DNA from: Chrysomallon squamiferum | Taxonomy: Eukaryota; Mollusca; Gastropoda; Neomphalida; Peltospiridae | NCBI GenBank assembly: GCA_012295275.1 | Contig: CM022678.1 | Span: 15,170,959-15,209,458, forward strand | Length of the DNA: 38,500 nt | Direction: 5' to 3' | Shown here: positions 19,655 to 33,144 of the stretch, piece by piece | How the letters are laid out: each line of letters begins with the position of its first letter | Position numbering within the stretch: the stretch's first letter is position 1 | Translations under genes and position numbers: made by a program | Notes under the pieces: generated by a model | Database searches by the model: none | Told to the model about the DNA's origin: nothing | What the model saw: the letters and a program-made list of their open reading frames with translations, nothing else

Positions 19655-19934
19655 TGTGTGTGTAAACACATATAAAATTAATGTATGTATGTATGTATGT
19701 ACAACTGACATGCCTGCACGAGTCAAGGTAACGGGTCAGTTACGTGATACACGTGGTGACGTGGAAGGTTACTCTCACTTTACTCCACTCAGCAGATTTC
19801 GTTCACTGTCAGATCTGCTGACAAAGCTTTTCACTTTTTTAACATCACATTTTTCTACATCTGACGTGACACAAATTTCTCCTTTTTAAATTTAAAAACA
19901 ACAGTAACAACAATAACACAAACATTACTGGCTA

Positions 19935-19975
<41 letters not shown>

Positions 19976-20054
19976 ATAATAATAATAATAACAACAACAA
20001 CAACAACAATAATAATAATTATAATTAGATAACAGTAGTAGTAGTATTATCTAA

Positions 20055-20089
<35 letters not shown>

Positions 20090-20090
20090 A
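17411..20090. other. Non-coding stretch with CRE and E-box sites and simple repeats
   Basis: Sites seen are CACGTG at 17752, 18459 and 19750 and TGACGTCA at 18167-18174. Repeats are (CA)n at 17959-17993, T-rich 18054-18090, TG/TA tracts 19440-19700, and CTA/AAT/CAA arrays 19937-20092. No supportable gene. Confidence 0.55.
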
Positions 20091-20239
20091 AGTAAAAGTA
20101 ACAATAATTTAAAAGCTAGACATTTTTTTTTACTCTCTAACATGACACTAATGTTATCTGTTCACAAGTCAGCTCGTATTATTAGATCACTGTGAGATAA
20201 TGCAGGGTTGAAATGGCTTGTAAAAATGTATTTTGCACT

Positions 20240-20370
20240 CTGTTTTGACGGGGTGAAAACGATCGTTCGCACGTGATAAGCAGGCGCGATCCGTTAACAC
20301 GTGTTCAGCATCGCGCGAACATTAATACCCCAGATTAGCGTATCACGCAGATCACGTGTTCATTTGCTTT
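20240..20370. promoter_or_regulatory. CpG- and E-box-rich island
   Basis: Three CACGTG hexamers (20270, 20298, 20353) lie within 90 bp together with GCGCGA, GATCGTTCGC and ATCGCGCGAAC. The density of CG dinucleotides stands out against the surrounding AT-rich DNA. Perfect CACGTG palindromes are bound by bHLH factors of the USF/MITF/MYC type. Which gene it would serve is unknown. Confidence 0.4.
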
Positions 20371-21733
20371 ACGACAATTGTATCCAATTTGTTTTCTTTT
20401 ATTGCAATAAATCATTTATGGAAAAGATATGAGAATCAGTTTGCAAACTGTTTTTTTTTTTTTTTGCTTTTTAAATATTTGCGATAACCTTATAGGCTGC
20501 AGATTGTTGTTTTGTTGTACAGACATGTTAGAGATGTCTGTTTGATAAAATACATGTCATATCTTTTTCACACAACTACTGCAAACAGGTACCGTTATGT
20601 CCACTACTTTAGAAAGAAAACAAAAAAACAACAACTCTTCACTCTGGTTTAAAAAAAAACAGTCTTATTTAAAAAAAAAAAAATGATAAAAAATTGAAAA
20701 AAATAATGTACATATACAAAATTATAAAACTCTTACTTCCACTAGTACTACTTTCTATACTACTACTATTATTAATAATTCAACTACTATCCACTTTTTA
20801 ATTCTACAGAAAGACGAAAAAAAAGTAAAACAGATATATAAATATAAGAAACAAATAAAAGAAACTTGCCTCAATAGCCTATAAATAATCATTTATAATT
20901 AAATAATCATTTATAATTGAATAATCATTTCTTTCTTTCACAAACATATATGCAAAATATGTATATAAGTATACACACACACAGACATACACACATAAAC
21001 AGCGGAAAAAAAGAAATGATAATAAATAAACAACAATAACAAAAACAACAAAGAAAGTAATGATTAAGGAAAGAAATGCTAGAGAGGAGAATGGCAGCGA
21101 GTGGGTGACCGTCCAGCGTGAGACGGGCTCAGAACGAGAGTTCTCGCTTTCATTTACTTATCTCTAAATACTTTTATGTTTTCACTGTAAACAAATTAGC
21201 TGATATTCTCCACTTCCCGCTCAATTGGTTTTCAAGAATGCTCGGCAATATGGCCGTCGACTGAACTTACTTTTATCTTTCAGTTGTCTCTGACAGTAAC
21301 GACAGCACGTGCGCCCCTCGTGCGTTATTAATGAGAATGCGATCGGCCTTTGTGTTGTACACATTTGTTATTTGTATTAAATACACGTGTTAACAAAGTG
21401 AGAGCTGTGAAATATACTTTATATGTACTTTCCAGATATTTAGTGTTTTATGGATTCTATTCATTAGTTAGTGTTACTGTTATTATTACTGTTAGAATTG
21501 CTTAGTTATATTACTACTGCAGTACTATTTGTACTACCACAAGTATATCTATAATAATAAAAAGAAGAAACAAGAAAAAGAAAACATGCATTTGTATAGA
21601 TTATATAAACAATACTACATCGACGACGACAACAACAATAATATCAATCTATTAAAATTATTTATCAGTGCAAATATCTCACTGTACGACGGCAGGAAAT
21701 GCCTGCACATAGACACTAATACACGCACGCACT

Positions 21734-21832
<99 letters not shown>

Positions 21833-22338
21833 TAAGATGTATTAAGGTAACGGGTAAAGTGCGCGACCTACCCACTCACTTCAATCAAACAAAATGAACA
21901 GAAAAGTAAAGAAAATTTATCTCAGATGAAAGCGATGAAGTCTTTACCTGCCAGTAATAACGACAAGGTACGAGCCATTATTTCACTCGTAGTCCTGCTA
22001 CCGAACTAGAAACGACCACAAAGACACACAAACCTCTTAACCTGCACTTTCATGTCGCCGATTTCTGCCAATAACAGTAACTAACTGGTAGCCATAAGTT
22101 TTATTAATTTTATAAACTATTTTAAATTGTCTCTTTTCAGTCTTCATACATTATTAAAATGTTCCCGTTGAAGTTCCCTGGATGAATTCTTTAATCATGA
22201 TAACTTAGTTTATAGATTTTACATCCGGGACAGTTGGCAGCCTATCTTTGTCACTTTTGTTTGTAACGAACAGTTTAAGGAATTTCTTTAAAAAGTTTAA
22301 TTTTTCTCCAGTTTTTTTGACAAATGTTGCTAAGTATG

Positions 22339-22340
<2 letters not shown>
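20371..22340. other. Non-coding stretch with E-boxes and a compound repeat
   Basis: CACGTG at 21306 and 21384 in a CpG-richer patch (21060-21390). An 18-bp unit (aataatcatttataatt) is repeated about three times near 20883-20932. (CT)n(CA)n lies at 21739-21829. No gene was recognised. Confidence 0.55.
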
Positions 22341-22341
<1 letters not shown>

Positions 22342-22374
<33 letters not shown>

Positions 22375-22379
22375 ACGCG

Positions 22380-22456
<77 letters not shown>
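22342..22456. repeat. Poly(A) run followed by (GA)n
   Basis: A run of about 31 A ends at 22372 and a GA array of about 67 bp follows from 22390, separated by a short CGCGCACACA linker. This could be the tail of a decayed retroposed element, but no body was recognised upstream. Confidence 0.8.
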
Positions 22457-22459
<3 letters not shown>

Positions 22460-23241
22460 TTTACTTTCATTATTATTAATTTTTAAACTTTATAATTCTG
22501 TATGAAAAGAACCATTCTTCTGTATATCTTAACCTGTTGCATCTACTTCGTATCTAAAAAATACCAAAAAGTATTCTAAGAATTTTTGATAAATTCTTAT
22601 ATTATGTTATTATTACGACCATAACACAACAAGTGTATTTATTATTATAAATGAAATATGTTCAATCATATTTACACTTAAAATTATTAGAAGCATTATT
22701 ATTATAATCATCAAGCATCATGATCATCCTCGTCTTCATTATCATAATTACTATTATTATTATTATTTATCATCATCATCATCATCATACTGCTCAGTGA
22801 TCGCGGTAATACGACTTACATCACTGTCACTTGATGCAGACAAAGAATAATTTAATTGTTTGACGAGTGTAATCGTATTAAGATTACGTTCAGCGGTATA
22901 GTACGAAAATCAAATAAACGTGTTTACCTTCACGTGACAGTAAATACCTTGTAGAGAACTCCCCTTGTTTACGTCACATCGTTATTTGTTTGCGTCATCT
23001 CGTTACGCTTAAACCTGTTTACAAACAGATAAGAATAGATCAACAAACGAAACATTACTTTGATATCGAGCTTCATCCCCCGTGAGTACAAAATATACAA
23101 CTTTACCAAGTTGTAACTTTCACACCTGTAAAAATATAGCATTTCTGCATCTGATGACGTAATTGATAATTATTCTAATAATAGCTGGTACACATGTAAT
23201 ATAATGATGATGGTGATGATATAATATTATTATTAATAATA

Positions 23242-23283
<42 letters not shown>

Positions 23284-24690
23284 GGATGATGATGTAATAT
23301 TAATTTTAGGAATTGTAATACATGTAGTATCATTATTCTTATATTTATTATTATTATTATTATTATTAATAGTAGTAGTAGTAGCAGCAGCAGCAGCAGC
23401 AATAATATTGGTGATTGTAATGGTATAAATTAGAACAGAATAGTTATTTAATTACATGCAAAATTGTGGTAATAACTGTGACTATATGGGATGACTATGA
23501 CTGTCGTTTTGTTGACTACTGTTGTATATGATAACAGTAACTGATGACTGTGACAGTAGTTTTGGTGACTATGATTGTATATGGAGGATTACTGGGTAAT
23601 ACCTGACATCAGTAGATTAATCAATGATCTTTAGGATGTTGATACCGTTTAGCATTCTAAAAATAACCGAAGTATGTCTACGATTTTCAGTTTCATATAG
23701 GAAGATGACTTAAAAATTGTCGAGATATTTAGACATCGTCGTCCGATTGTTTAGTGCAGGTACTTAGAGAACGGAAGTGCTGTCACATGCTGAATGTTGC
23801 GGTTAGCTTGACCGATTAGGCACGTGCAGTTAGATTACTCATATTACAAATATTTACTCGTGTTAATTACACTTTGCTGTCATGCTCATGTGACATTAGA
23901 GTTTAATATTAACATTTTAGTCGCCTTTTGAAAAGAGTACTACTCTCATCACTGCCACTGTTGCTGCTGCTTCAGCTACTACTACTACTACTACCACTAC
24001 TACTACTACAATTACTCTATTGTTATTATATTTTACTACTATCTTTCAATATTTAAAAAGATACAATAAACTGAAGTACAGTAAAATAATACTAAAACAA
24101 GCTTACTATATTTATTTTAAATATTTATTTTTAAAACGATACATCGTCATAAAGATGACTAAAAAATGTGAGTATGCACACATAAATTTTTTAAGATATA
24201 GGCCTGTAATATATTTTTATAATGTGTATATGCCCCCCCCCATCCCACGTCCACCGCCACTTATCCCTGTAGTCAAGCTGTTGAAAAATTGTAATCTCAA
24301 TAAAATATTTATCGTATTTTTCTCTTGAACATTTGTAAAATATGAAATGTTTCTTGATGAAACTTGAAACGGCAGCCACGACTTCATTAATCTAAATAGT
24401 GTCTGCTCGACCAAGCGCTGACGGGTAGAATTACATTTAATTGAAAACAGCGTAGATAAGACGACAATGGCGGATTGTTGTGCTAACAAACTTGCTAAAG
24501 CTCGAGTTAAAACAATACTGTTAAGATAGTTATTTGAGATTGTCACTTTAAAAACGATAAGACAAAAATGAACTTTCTCTGGTTGCTAAAGAATCTGTCG
24601 TTCTGCTTGTAACATGGGGAAAAAAGTACAAGTTCAGTTTGTCATTAAACGTAATCATGTAATAACGTCTGTTGAAATGTCGGTTAACTA
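22457..24690. other. Non-coding stretch
   Basis: ATT/AAT arrays at about 22740-22790, 23240-23282 and 23345-23400; CTA array 23976-24008; CACGTG at 22931 and 23821; a C run at 24233-24241. ATGGCGGAT at 24466 resembles a YY1-type element and opens only a 20-codon frame. No supportable gene. Confidence 0.5.
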
Positions 24691-24699
24691 AAAAGAACA

Positions 24700-25010
24700 G
24701 CCATGTTTACGTTTGTGAGAGTGTATGAAACAAGAACAGAAATGAAAGACAGACGAACGGACGGTGAATCGGGCAGCGAGAATGAAAGTGTGGTAACATT
24801 CTCACGGTACTTTCTGTCTGACAAACACGAGGTGGATCCCAGGAGATCCCCACTCCCACGGACAGCGATTCCGATGTGCAGTGGCGTCATCTTCGTAATT
24901 AACATATCTGTATCGCCAAGCACGTCCCAGCGGGAGGTATTTAGATCAGCCACAGACCGCTGCAACGCTGACTGTTGTATCATTAACATCGTAATTAATT
25001 ACCGGTAAAA
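24700..25010. promoter_or_regulatory. Non-repetitive, CpG-containing island of unknown function
   Basis: About 300 bp of balanced-composition sequence open in one frame on each strand (101 codons each), which is unusual here. No domain or family was recognised in either translation, and no convincing splice-site pair brackets it. It may be a conserved regulatory element or a non-coding exon. Confidence 0.3.
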
Positions 25011-25393
25011 ATTAATGAATCGTAAATAAATTACAGTCAGTATTAAACCACTACATGCGGAGGATCCCATATCAGAAATACAAAAATACCACAATCCGAA
25101 ACTTTTCTCGAGCCGCAGACATCTTACACTAACTTTATTTTAAGCACAAAAGTAATAAAAATATTGTGTATTTGTATAGGCTGCATATAAAATATAAACT
25201 GATTTTGTATTTAGACTTAGATCCTATGCAACAGGCTCTCTCCTTACATTCCAAAATCCGAAAAATTCCGAAACACGAAAACATCCAGTGCCAACCATTT
25301 CAGATAAAGGAATTTAAACCTGTATTATATTTCTTTATATATTTATAGTAGTAGTATTAGTAATATTAGTATTATAACCAGTTTTCAAAATAT

Positions 25394-25566
25394 GTGTGGG
25401 AAGAGCTTACAAAAATAATTTATTCTCAATCATTTACTTTAAAACAGCCGATCCCTAATTTCACTTTGAAATTGATTTGTGTGGGAAGAGTTTAAAAAAA
25501 TAATTTATTATCAATCATTTTATTTTAAAAACTGCCGATCCCTGTTTCACTTTGAAGCTGATTTTT
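25394..25566. repeat. Tandem duplication of about 85 bp
   Basis: gtgtgggaagag starts at 25394 and again at 25479. Both copies continue through aataatttatt, gccgatccct and tcactttgaa with moderate divergence. Confidence 0.85.
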
Positions 25567-25727
25567 GTGCACTTTAAGGTGTGGGCGTCGTCTTCATAGT
25601 AAAACAAAAACAAAAACACCAACCAACCACAACAGCAATGATGTAACATGGCTAAATTTTTATAATTAAATTATTTATTAAACAGTAGTAATAATAAAAA
25701 TACTATTGTTACTGCTATTGTTATTAC

Positions 25728-25734
<7 letters not shown>

Positions 25735-25797
<63 letters not shown>

Positions 25798-25798
25798 T
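25735..25798. repeat. (AAT)n(AGT)n microsatellite
   Basis: An AAT array shifts to an AGT array in place, a typical single-base conversion within a trinucleotide tract. The same AAT-to-AGT transition recurs at 35450-35575. Confidence 0.9.
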
Positions 25799-26029
25799 TT
25801 TCAGTACATTGTAAACGTTGTAAGTCAGCTATTTACTAACTTATTTTGAAATAATTTGTTTCTGAAATAGCCGATGTTTTGTGCGGGGGGGGGGTCGTTA
25901 AACAAACAAACAAATAAAATAAAGAGTAACTGTGGTAGCTGCAGTATCATCGACAGTAAATTATTATTATTCATTAGTTTATTTTCTTTGTTGGAATTTT
26001 GTTCACGAAAAAAGAAAAAAAGAAACATG

Positions 26030-26245
26030 TGACCTCCTGTGGCGTTGTCGTGGGTGCTGTCCTACCGCAGAGTCAAAGTCGAGCTGTCAGAATATTCACG
26101 TCTCGTCAACTGTGTGTCAAACAGCGCCGGCAACTGACAACTAACACGCCACTCAACACGCGAGCAGCACGTGCAGTGTCTGCTACGACCACTTCTCTGG
26201 AACATCTAGTAGCAGGCCCGACTTCCGTATTCGTTACGTGAAGTT
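26030..26245. promoter_or_regulatory. CpG-rich island with E-box
   Basis: Balanced base composition, frequent CG dinucleotides and CACGTG at 26168-26173. Short open frames on the plus strand show no recognisable protein. Candidate regulatory island. Confidence 0.3.
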
Positions 26246-26850
26246 AAATCTGTTAAATCCCAACACAGTAATAAATAAATAAATAAATAAATAAATAAAT
26301 ATGTAAATAAATATGTAAATAAATAAGAATATATATATATATACACACATATATATATAACAACGGTAACAGCATAATAATAATAATAAAAATAATAATA
26401 AAACTGGTTGTAAATAAATAAATAAATATGTAAATAAATAAATAAGAATGAGTATATATAACAACAGTATCAACAACACAATACTACTGGTAATAATCAA
26501 CAATAACAACAGTTATAATAGTTAAAGTGGTTTAGTAAATAAATGAATTAGAATTTATCAGTAACAACAGCAGCAACAACAACAACAACAATAATAATAA
26601 TAATAATAATCATAATAATAATATAATAACAATAACAATAATAGCAATAATAGTAGTTAAAGATATTGAATAGAGTTATTCGTGTGTTTGGATTAATTAG
26701 TATTTAAAATTGGAGCAAGTTTACATTATATCGGAAATGCGGAACTTCATCAAATCACTGTCAACTATTCCCCTTTACAGAAAATAGGAACTGGTTAATA
26801 TTGATTAAAACATAGTTTCGTGCTTTTGATTCTAACATCATTAATATTTA

Positions 26851-26901
<51 letters not shown>

Positions 26902-29199
26902 ATTTAAATTCTGTTAACAAGAATGAGAACATATTCTTTATGAAAATTAATATTCAGTCCAAATTTTTAATTTTGAATATACTGCCGTCTTATTCAAAAC
27001 AGAAATAAATTAAAAAAAAAAAAAACAAAGGTCTCTAAAATAGTTATTAAATAACAGATAATTAATAATAATAATAACAATAACAACAACACTAACAAAA
27101 AGACAACAACAACAACAACAAAATAGCAACGTAGTTTGTTCTCTGGAAGTAAGCTACACTGCATCGGTTACGCTAGAATAGGGGCAGATAACTCCCATTT
27201 CACAACCCCACTGACACCTGTTTCTCATTTCAGATAACGTCTGCTATGTTTGTTCTGCGAGTTGAAGTCTCTTCAAGAACTGGAAGGAGAACTTTAAATC
27301 TTTAGCAAATAATAATATTAAAAAGAAACAAAAGAAATATCTAGACATCATTAATTATAATTATTTAATTTATAAAACTGATAAAATTAAATATTTGTGT
27401 TCCTCTCTTCAAAGGACCGCGTGAATTTGAATTTGCTTACTTATCGTTTTCAGAAATGGTCTATCAGTTGAGAAATTTCATTAGTTTTTTGTCTCTGTTT
27501 TTTATTAATTTATTTTTTTCATTCGACAATGTTAAACAAAAATGAACCATTTCAGTTTTATGCTGACTTCATATCAACATGTCCAGTCATAAATCGTCAA
27601 CGTTTATAGATTTTATATGTGATATTTTTTCATGACCCAGTCCCAGCACTGCCGCCAAAGTGCACGAGCTTAGAGATCTGATGTATCTACCATAAGCATT
27701 AGTTTAATACAAACAAAACACGTATCAGGGTTTGCAAATCTCGGAATACATCACGAGAGATTGAGAAAATGAGGTTTCTCGAGTTAAAGAGTCATTTTGT
27801 TTCAAACACTGCTACGTCCACAATTTTCAGAACGTCACAAAAAAAAAAAAAAAAAAAAAAAAAAAATTATGTCGTGTAAACTTAGAAAAAGAGAAATAAC
27901 ATACATGTGTTAGTAAATATGAGAATTTATTATCATCTTTCAGACTTTTAATACTAAATATAGATTAAAACTCCAGCCTTTTATCAAAAAATTTCATAAT
28001 ATTTTTAAACAGATAGATAAAAGATTAATTTAAAAATTATTTTCTTATTTTAAAGATTATTCAAACAAGAATATTAACTATATCTTCACAAACAGATGTT
28101 TTTCGTGTATAATAAATAAAAACAACTATCTTCTTTATATGCAACAAACACTGGCTTGCACAATATATTTAAATTCAGTTAAACATTTTATTTATGCAAT
28201 AATAAATTAAATATTCTAGCTAATTTTTTTTTTTTTAACAATAGTATTAAAATTATTTTATTTTCTTGCTTTTAATATCCATAATGGTGAATATTTTATT
28301 ATAAGACAGATATTAGGTTTTATATTATTGTAAAACTCTGATTGCAAGGGAGGGAGAAACAAATAAAGAAATTATGAAAAAAATATATGTGTCTTTATGT
28401 AAATGTACATTACTTAACTAAGTAGATTTCTGTGGACTTTCGTGTGTCTGTACGTAATATATATTTATGTACGAGTATAACCGTGTACGTTTCTGTGTGT
28501 TGTATCAGATGTTTGAATATAAAACTTAAGCAAAACAGAGCATTTTTCACTATTCGTAGAAGTCACAGAGGCAAAAAGGTAACCTTGCCAACAAAACTTA
28601 AAGTGTTTTAAACATTAAATTTTCAAACTGACTCTAGTGAGACAAGTTACCATTTAAAAAAAGAATGCAAAAAAACCCATATTTTTAAATAATTATTTTT
28701 TTCAACAGAAAAAATCTAGCTTTTTTAGTCTTTAAGACGACGTAAATCAATTTATCAGATGAGATGCATACTTGAGTGTAACCAAAGCAGAAATTCACTT
28801 CAAAAACGTATTTCGACGACAAATCTCAAATGTAATTTATGTAAGATAAGGTCGCCCTTTACCCCTAAGTTTCACTTTTTACAACAGTTCTATATCCATT
28901 TACATAATGTTTTAGAAAATTCCCACGAACTGGAATTTTTCATCATGATAATCAAACTGCAAAGTGCGCCCCATATTGTGTCTAACTTGGCTTGTTTCTC
29001 CTTCAAATGTCTTGTAACTCACGGTAAAGTATCTTCTAATAATGTCAAAAAAATGTGTGATATTGCATCCACGACTTATTTGGACCACACTCGTGTTGTA
29101 CGAACGTTGACAGGTTTCTGAGAAAAATATAACAAAAGTCAGGCAAGTCGACGAGGAGGTCTTCATAAGTAAAATTTTCACTTCATTTGTTTAATCACT

Positions 29200-29286
<87 letters not shown>

Positions 29287-29554
29287 CTATTTGTCAATCT
29301 ATCTCTCCTTCTCTTACTCACTCTCTCTCAAAATGAATACTAACATTTCTCTTTCTTTTTTTCCTAAACAAATTTCCCTCTCTTACTGATAGGTGGTTAA
29401 CTGATTTAATTATTTTATTTTAATTATAAAAAAAAAGCATATAATAATAATAATAATGATAATAATAATAATAAATAACAATAATAATAATAATATAATA
29501 ATAATATTAATATTAATAATAATAACAACAGTAATAACTGAATGAATGAATGAA

Positions 29555-29585
<31 letters not shown>

Positions 29586-30230
29586 ACTTAAAAGATGATG
29601 AATTAAATACGAGCTTATTTCTGTACAAAGATATATCAACAGTAAACATGGAACTGTAAAGAGTTAATCTATATCTTGCTAACGAAATACATGTCTAACG
29701 TTACCTGCTGTATAATCTTCTAAAAAAGCGAATGTTAAAACTAATCTACATCTCTCCGAGTTGTCAAAATATATTATATTGTTTATATATTTTGTTTTCA
29801 TTCTTGTTTTTAGTTTCATTTGGTTTTGAATTTTTTTTTTTTTTTTTTTTTTTTTTATTACATTCTTTTTAATTTTAATTTATTTATTTATTTTACTTTT
29901 TTACTTACTTTTTTTTTTTACTTTTTTTATTTATGCATTTTATTATTTTATTTTATTTTTCTCTTCCATTCAAGAGTAACACTATTTTACATATGTCAGT
30001 TTTTGTATGAAGTTTGCATTAGTAAATTTATGCAAAATAAATTAATCTCGACTTTTCTATGCGTCTTATTTCAGTTATGTAATAATGATGATGATGATGA
30101 TGATAATGTTTCTTGGAATATTTGTTTGGTATACTCTTTATTTATTCATTTATGTTATTAAATTTAAAAAATTAATTTTACTATATTTTTATTTGGTTCT
30201 TTTCTTTCTTTTCTAATTTATTCTCTTTTG
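26246..30230. other. Non-coding AT-rich stretch
   Basis: AAAT arrays (26269-26450), AAT arrays (26590-26660, 26850-26893, 29440-29530), A runs (27839-27866), (CT)n at 29202-29282, AATG/AAAT array (29541-29585) and T run (29829-29857). A 120-codon open frame at 28759-29121 has no recognisable features and no coding support. Confidence 0.55.
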
Positions 30231-30234
30231 CTAA

Positions 30235-30780
30235 AACGTGTTACTTCAAAAGGGGCTGGCAGCTTCGTGCATTCACTAATCTTATCTGCATGGATTAATC
30301 TTAATTGTGTTTAATAATAATTAATATGTAGTCCTAAAGAGAAGGTTTAATTAAGAAATGAACCATATCTAAAGATAACAGTTTCCCTGTTCAAACATTA
30401 TTTCTTACAGCGTTAAACTTGTTTTGAAATGTTAACCGTTTACAGGAGATCTCGTTACATGCGAGATTATACGAGACGAGCACGAAGTGTAAAATTGTCG
30501 TCATTTAGTAGTGGTATATTTCAAGGAAACCGCTCTACCCCTGAAATCTAACACCTTGTCTTTGATTGTCTCGTGCGGTTCCAGCATCCATTGTCGTCTA
30601 AGTAGTTCTTTGATCTGAAGATTTCCTAATTATGGTTAATTATTGATTAAACAATTTCAACCTGTCGCGATGTTTCACGCTCGCTTTTAACAAGGCGTGA
30701 AAAAACTAACATTCGTTCTCCAACAGTGATTTTAAACTCGATCATCCGTTATTCTCCTTCTTACCGAGAAAAACAATCTC
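30235..30780. promoter_or_regulatory. Repeat-free island with homeodomain-type sites
   Basis: About 540 bp without simple repeats, carrying CATGGATTAATCTTAATTG (a paired-type GGATTA/TAATC core), TTTAATTAAG, TAATTAATA and TTATCT (GATA) strings and several CG dinucleotides. No open frame of note. Candidate enhancer-like conserved element; conservation could not be tested here. Confidence 0.3.
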
Positions 30781-31179
30781 TTTTACAAATATGACAGTTT
30801 ACTTTAGTTACACTATTAGCAGTATTTATTTTTACTTTTAACATTTTTGTTTTTCGTTTGAAAATGCAAAACAGTAAAAGAGTACAATTTTGAGACACTC
30901 AACACTCACATACGCAAACATTCACATACAAAAACAAACATGAAGGCACAGATAATTAAACATACACATAAACAAACATAATTATGTATTAAATAGAAGA
31001 GAGAGTAACAGTGACTCAGAAATGTCTACCAGTATTTTAAAAAGTAAATATCGTTGTAGGAACTGACAGTGCTGTTAATAGAATTAATCTCTCAGTAAAA
31101 TTATTCTTTATTTCATGTGTTTATAAATTGCGTTGCGTTAACTTAGAAATTATTTATTTATTTATTTATTATTATTATT

Positions 31180-31770
31180 ATTAGCAGTAGTGGTGGTGGT
31201 GGTGCTGGCAGTGGTAGTAGTAGTGGTGGTGGTGGTTGTAGTAGTAGTAGTAGACGTAGTAGTGAGGTATTGGTGGTGGTGCTGGTGATGGTATTAGTAG
31301 TGGTAGTAATAGTGATGGTGGTGCTGGTGGTGCTGGTGGTGGTGGTAGTAGTAATAGCTGTAGTAGTTATAGTAGTAGTTGTGGTGGTAGTAGTAATAGC
31401 TGTAGTAGTTGTAGTAGTAGTAATAGTTGTAGTAGTTGTAGTAGTAGTTGTGGTGGTAGTAGTAATAGCTGTAGTAGTTGTAGTAGTAGTTGTGGTGGTA
31501 GTAGTAATAGCTGTAGTAGTTGTAGTAGTAGTTGTGGTGGTAGTAGTAATAGCTGTAGTAGTTGTAGTAGTAGTTGTGGTGGTAGTAGTAATAGCTGTAG
31601 TAGTTGTAGTAGTAGTTGTGGTGGTAGTAGTAATAGTTGTATTAGTTGTAGTAGTAGTGGTGGTGGTAGTAGTAATAGTTGTAGTAGTTGTAGTAGTAGT
31701 GGTGGTGGTAGTAGTAATAGCTGTAGTAGTTGTAGTAGTAGTGGTGGTGGTAGTAGTAATAGTATTTTTT
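31180..31770. repeat. AGT/GGT trinucleotide array with 42-bp higher-order period
   Basis: A trinucleotide tract organised in higher-order units: gtggtggtagtagtaatagc recurs at 31450, 31492 and 31534 and onward every 42 bp, with single-base variants. The open poly-Val frame through it is an artefact of composition. Confidence 0.92.
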
Positions 31771-31789
31771 AACTTTTTATCTCATTAAT

Positions 31790-32458
31790 GTCAAAGTTCA
31801 CTGAAGGAATCAAACTAATTAAATTTAAAATAATCCGTCTCAGTATTTTAAGTTTCTCTGAAAACGCGAATTTCACTAAACAAACTAACGACTTGTTTCA
31901 GATTTATCTTCAACTTCTCCTTGTTAAAACTGTTACAGCTGATTGCTCTGCAGTTATCGCGAGTACTCGAGCACCGGGCAGATCGTTTTCTTAGCGGTTA
32001 ATCTGTATTCTGATTGTGCAATGAGTTGATGATATAATTAATTAGTTACAAAAGCAATCATTTAACAGGCGAGATGGAGTTATTTCAGATGTTGTTTTAA
32101 AACATCTCTTTTTCACAGCTTTGGCTGCACGAATTTGTAAAGAAACAACCGTTGTAAACAGACTGAATAATAAACATCACAACTTTGTCTCAAAGTCCTG
32201 AAGTGAATCTTATCTGAAACGTTCTCGGACGAAAACGTTATAAACGTCATCATTAAAAAAATTAATTATTACTTTATTTATTTCTATTTAGCACTAAACC
32301 GTAAATATTTGTCTAAATGTCAGTTTAAAAATAATGTTTGTGGATGTGATTGGTGCGATGGATAGATGGATGAATTACTGGATGTATCTGTATGTGTGTG
32401 TTATGTTGTATATAATTACGTACCTACGTACTCTTCTCCTATGTGAATTTTTCTTGTT

Positions 32459-32460
<2 letters not shown>
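31790..32460. other. Unique non-coding stretch
   Basis: Moderately AT-rich unique sequence without recognisable gene features. Confidence 0.5.
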
Positions 32461-32464
<4 letters not shown>

Positions 32465-32489
<25 letters not shown>

Positions 32490-32572
32490 AAGAACAAATA
32501 GAAATATTGATATTTATATGTATGTGAAGAATCTGTGTGTGTTTTTGTGTGTGTGTGTGCATGTGTGTGTGT

Positions 32573-32621
<49 letters not shown>

Positions 32622-32660
32622 TGTGTGTGTGTGTACGTGTGTGTACGTGTATAGTTATTA
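32465..32660. repeat. (TA)n and interrupted (GT)n microsatellites
   Basis: TA array at 32465-32488, then GT array about 32530-32650 interrupted by TACGTG. Confidence 0.9.
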
Positions 32661-32892
32661 TCGCAGTGAACACAACGCTATGCTAAGTGTGCGAGTGTCA
32701 GTAGTTTGGATGAAAGAGAAACGAGCAGTTTTCCGTTTCTACCACAACTCTTCCTCTTAGTCAGGAAACCCTGATTTAACTCCGTGTTTGTTTGTTTGTT
32801 TATTTATTTCATTGTATTTTTAAAACAAGTTTATTATTATTATTATTATTTAGTTATATGTCTATATGCATGTAGATGCGCATGTGTGCCTA

Positions 32893-33032
<140 letters not shown>

Positions 33033-33144
33033 CCTAAAAAGAGATATATATATACAGACAGACAAATGAGAACTGATTACAAAATTTATTTATACATACA
33101 GAACAGACAAATGAGAACTGATTATGGAAATTTCATTTGTACAT

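Noticed and set aside
22342-22372. Poly(A) tail of a processed pseudogene or SINE
   Set aside because: No recognisable gene, tRNA-like head or target-site duplication was seen upstream; similar A runs occur elsewhere as simple repeats.
28759-29121. A 120-codon plus-strand open frame
   Set aside because: AT-rich codons, no motif, no splice or promoter context; length is within what chance allows over this window.
31270-31788. A 172-codon poly-Val open frame
   Set aside because: It is the translation of an AGT/GGT trinucleotide array; any frame in the array stays open. No start context, splice signal or non-repeat domain supports it.
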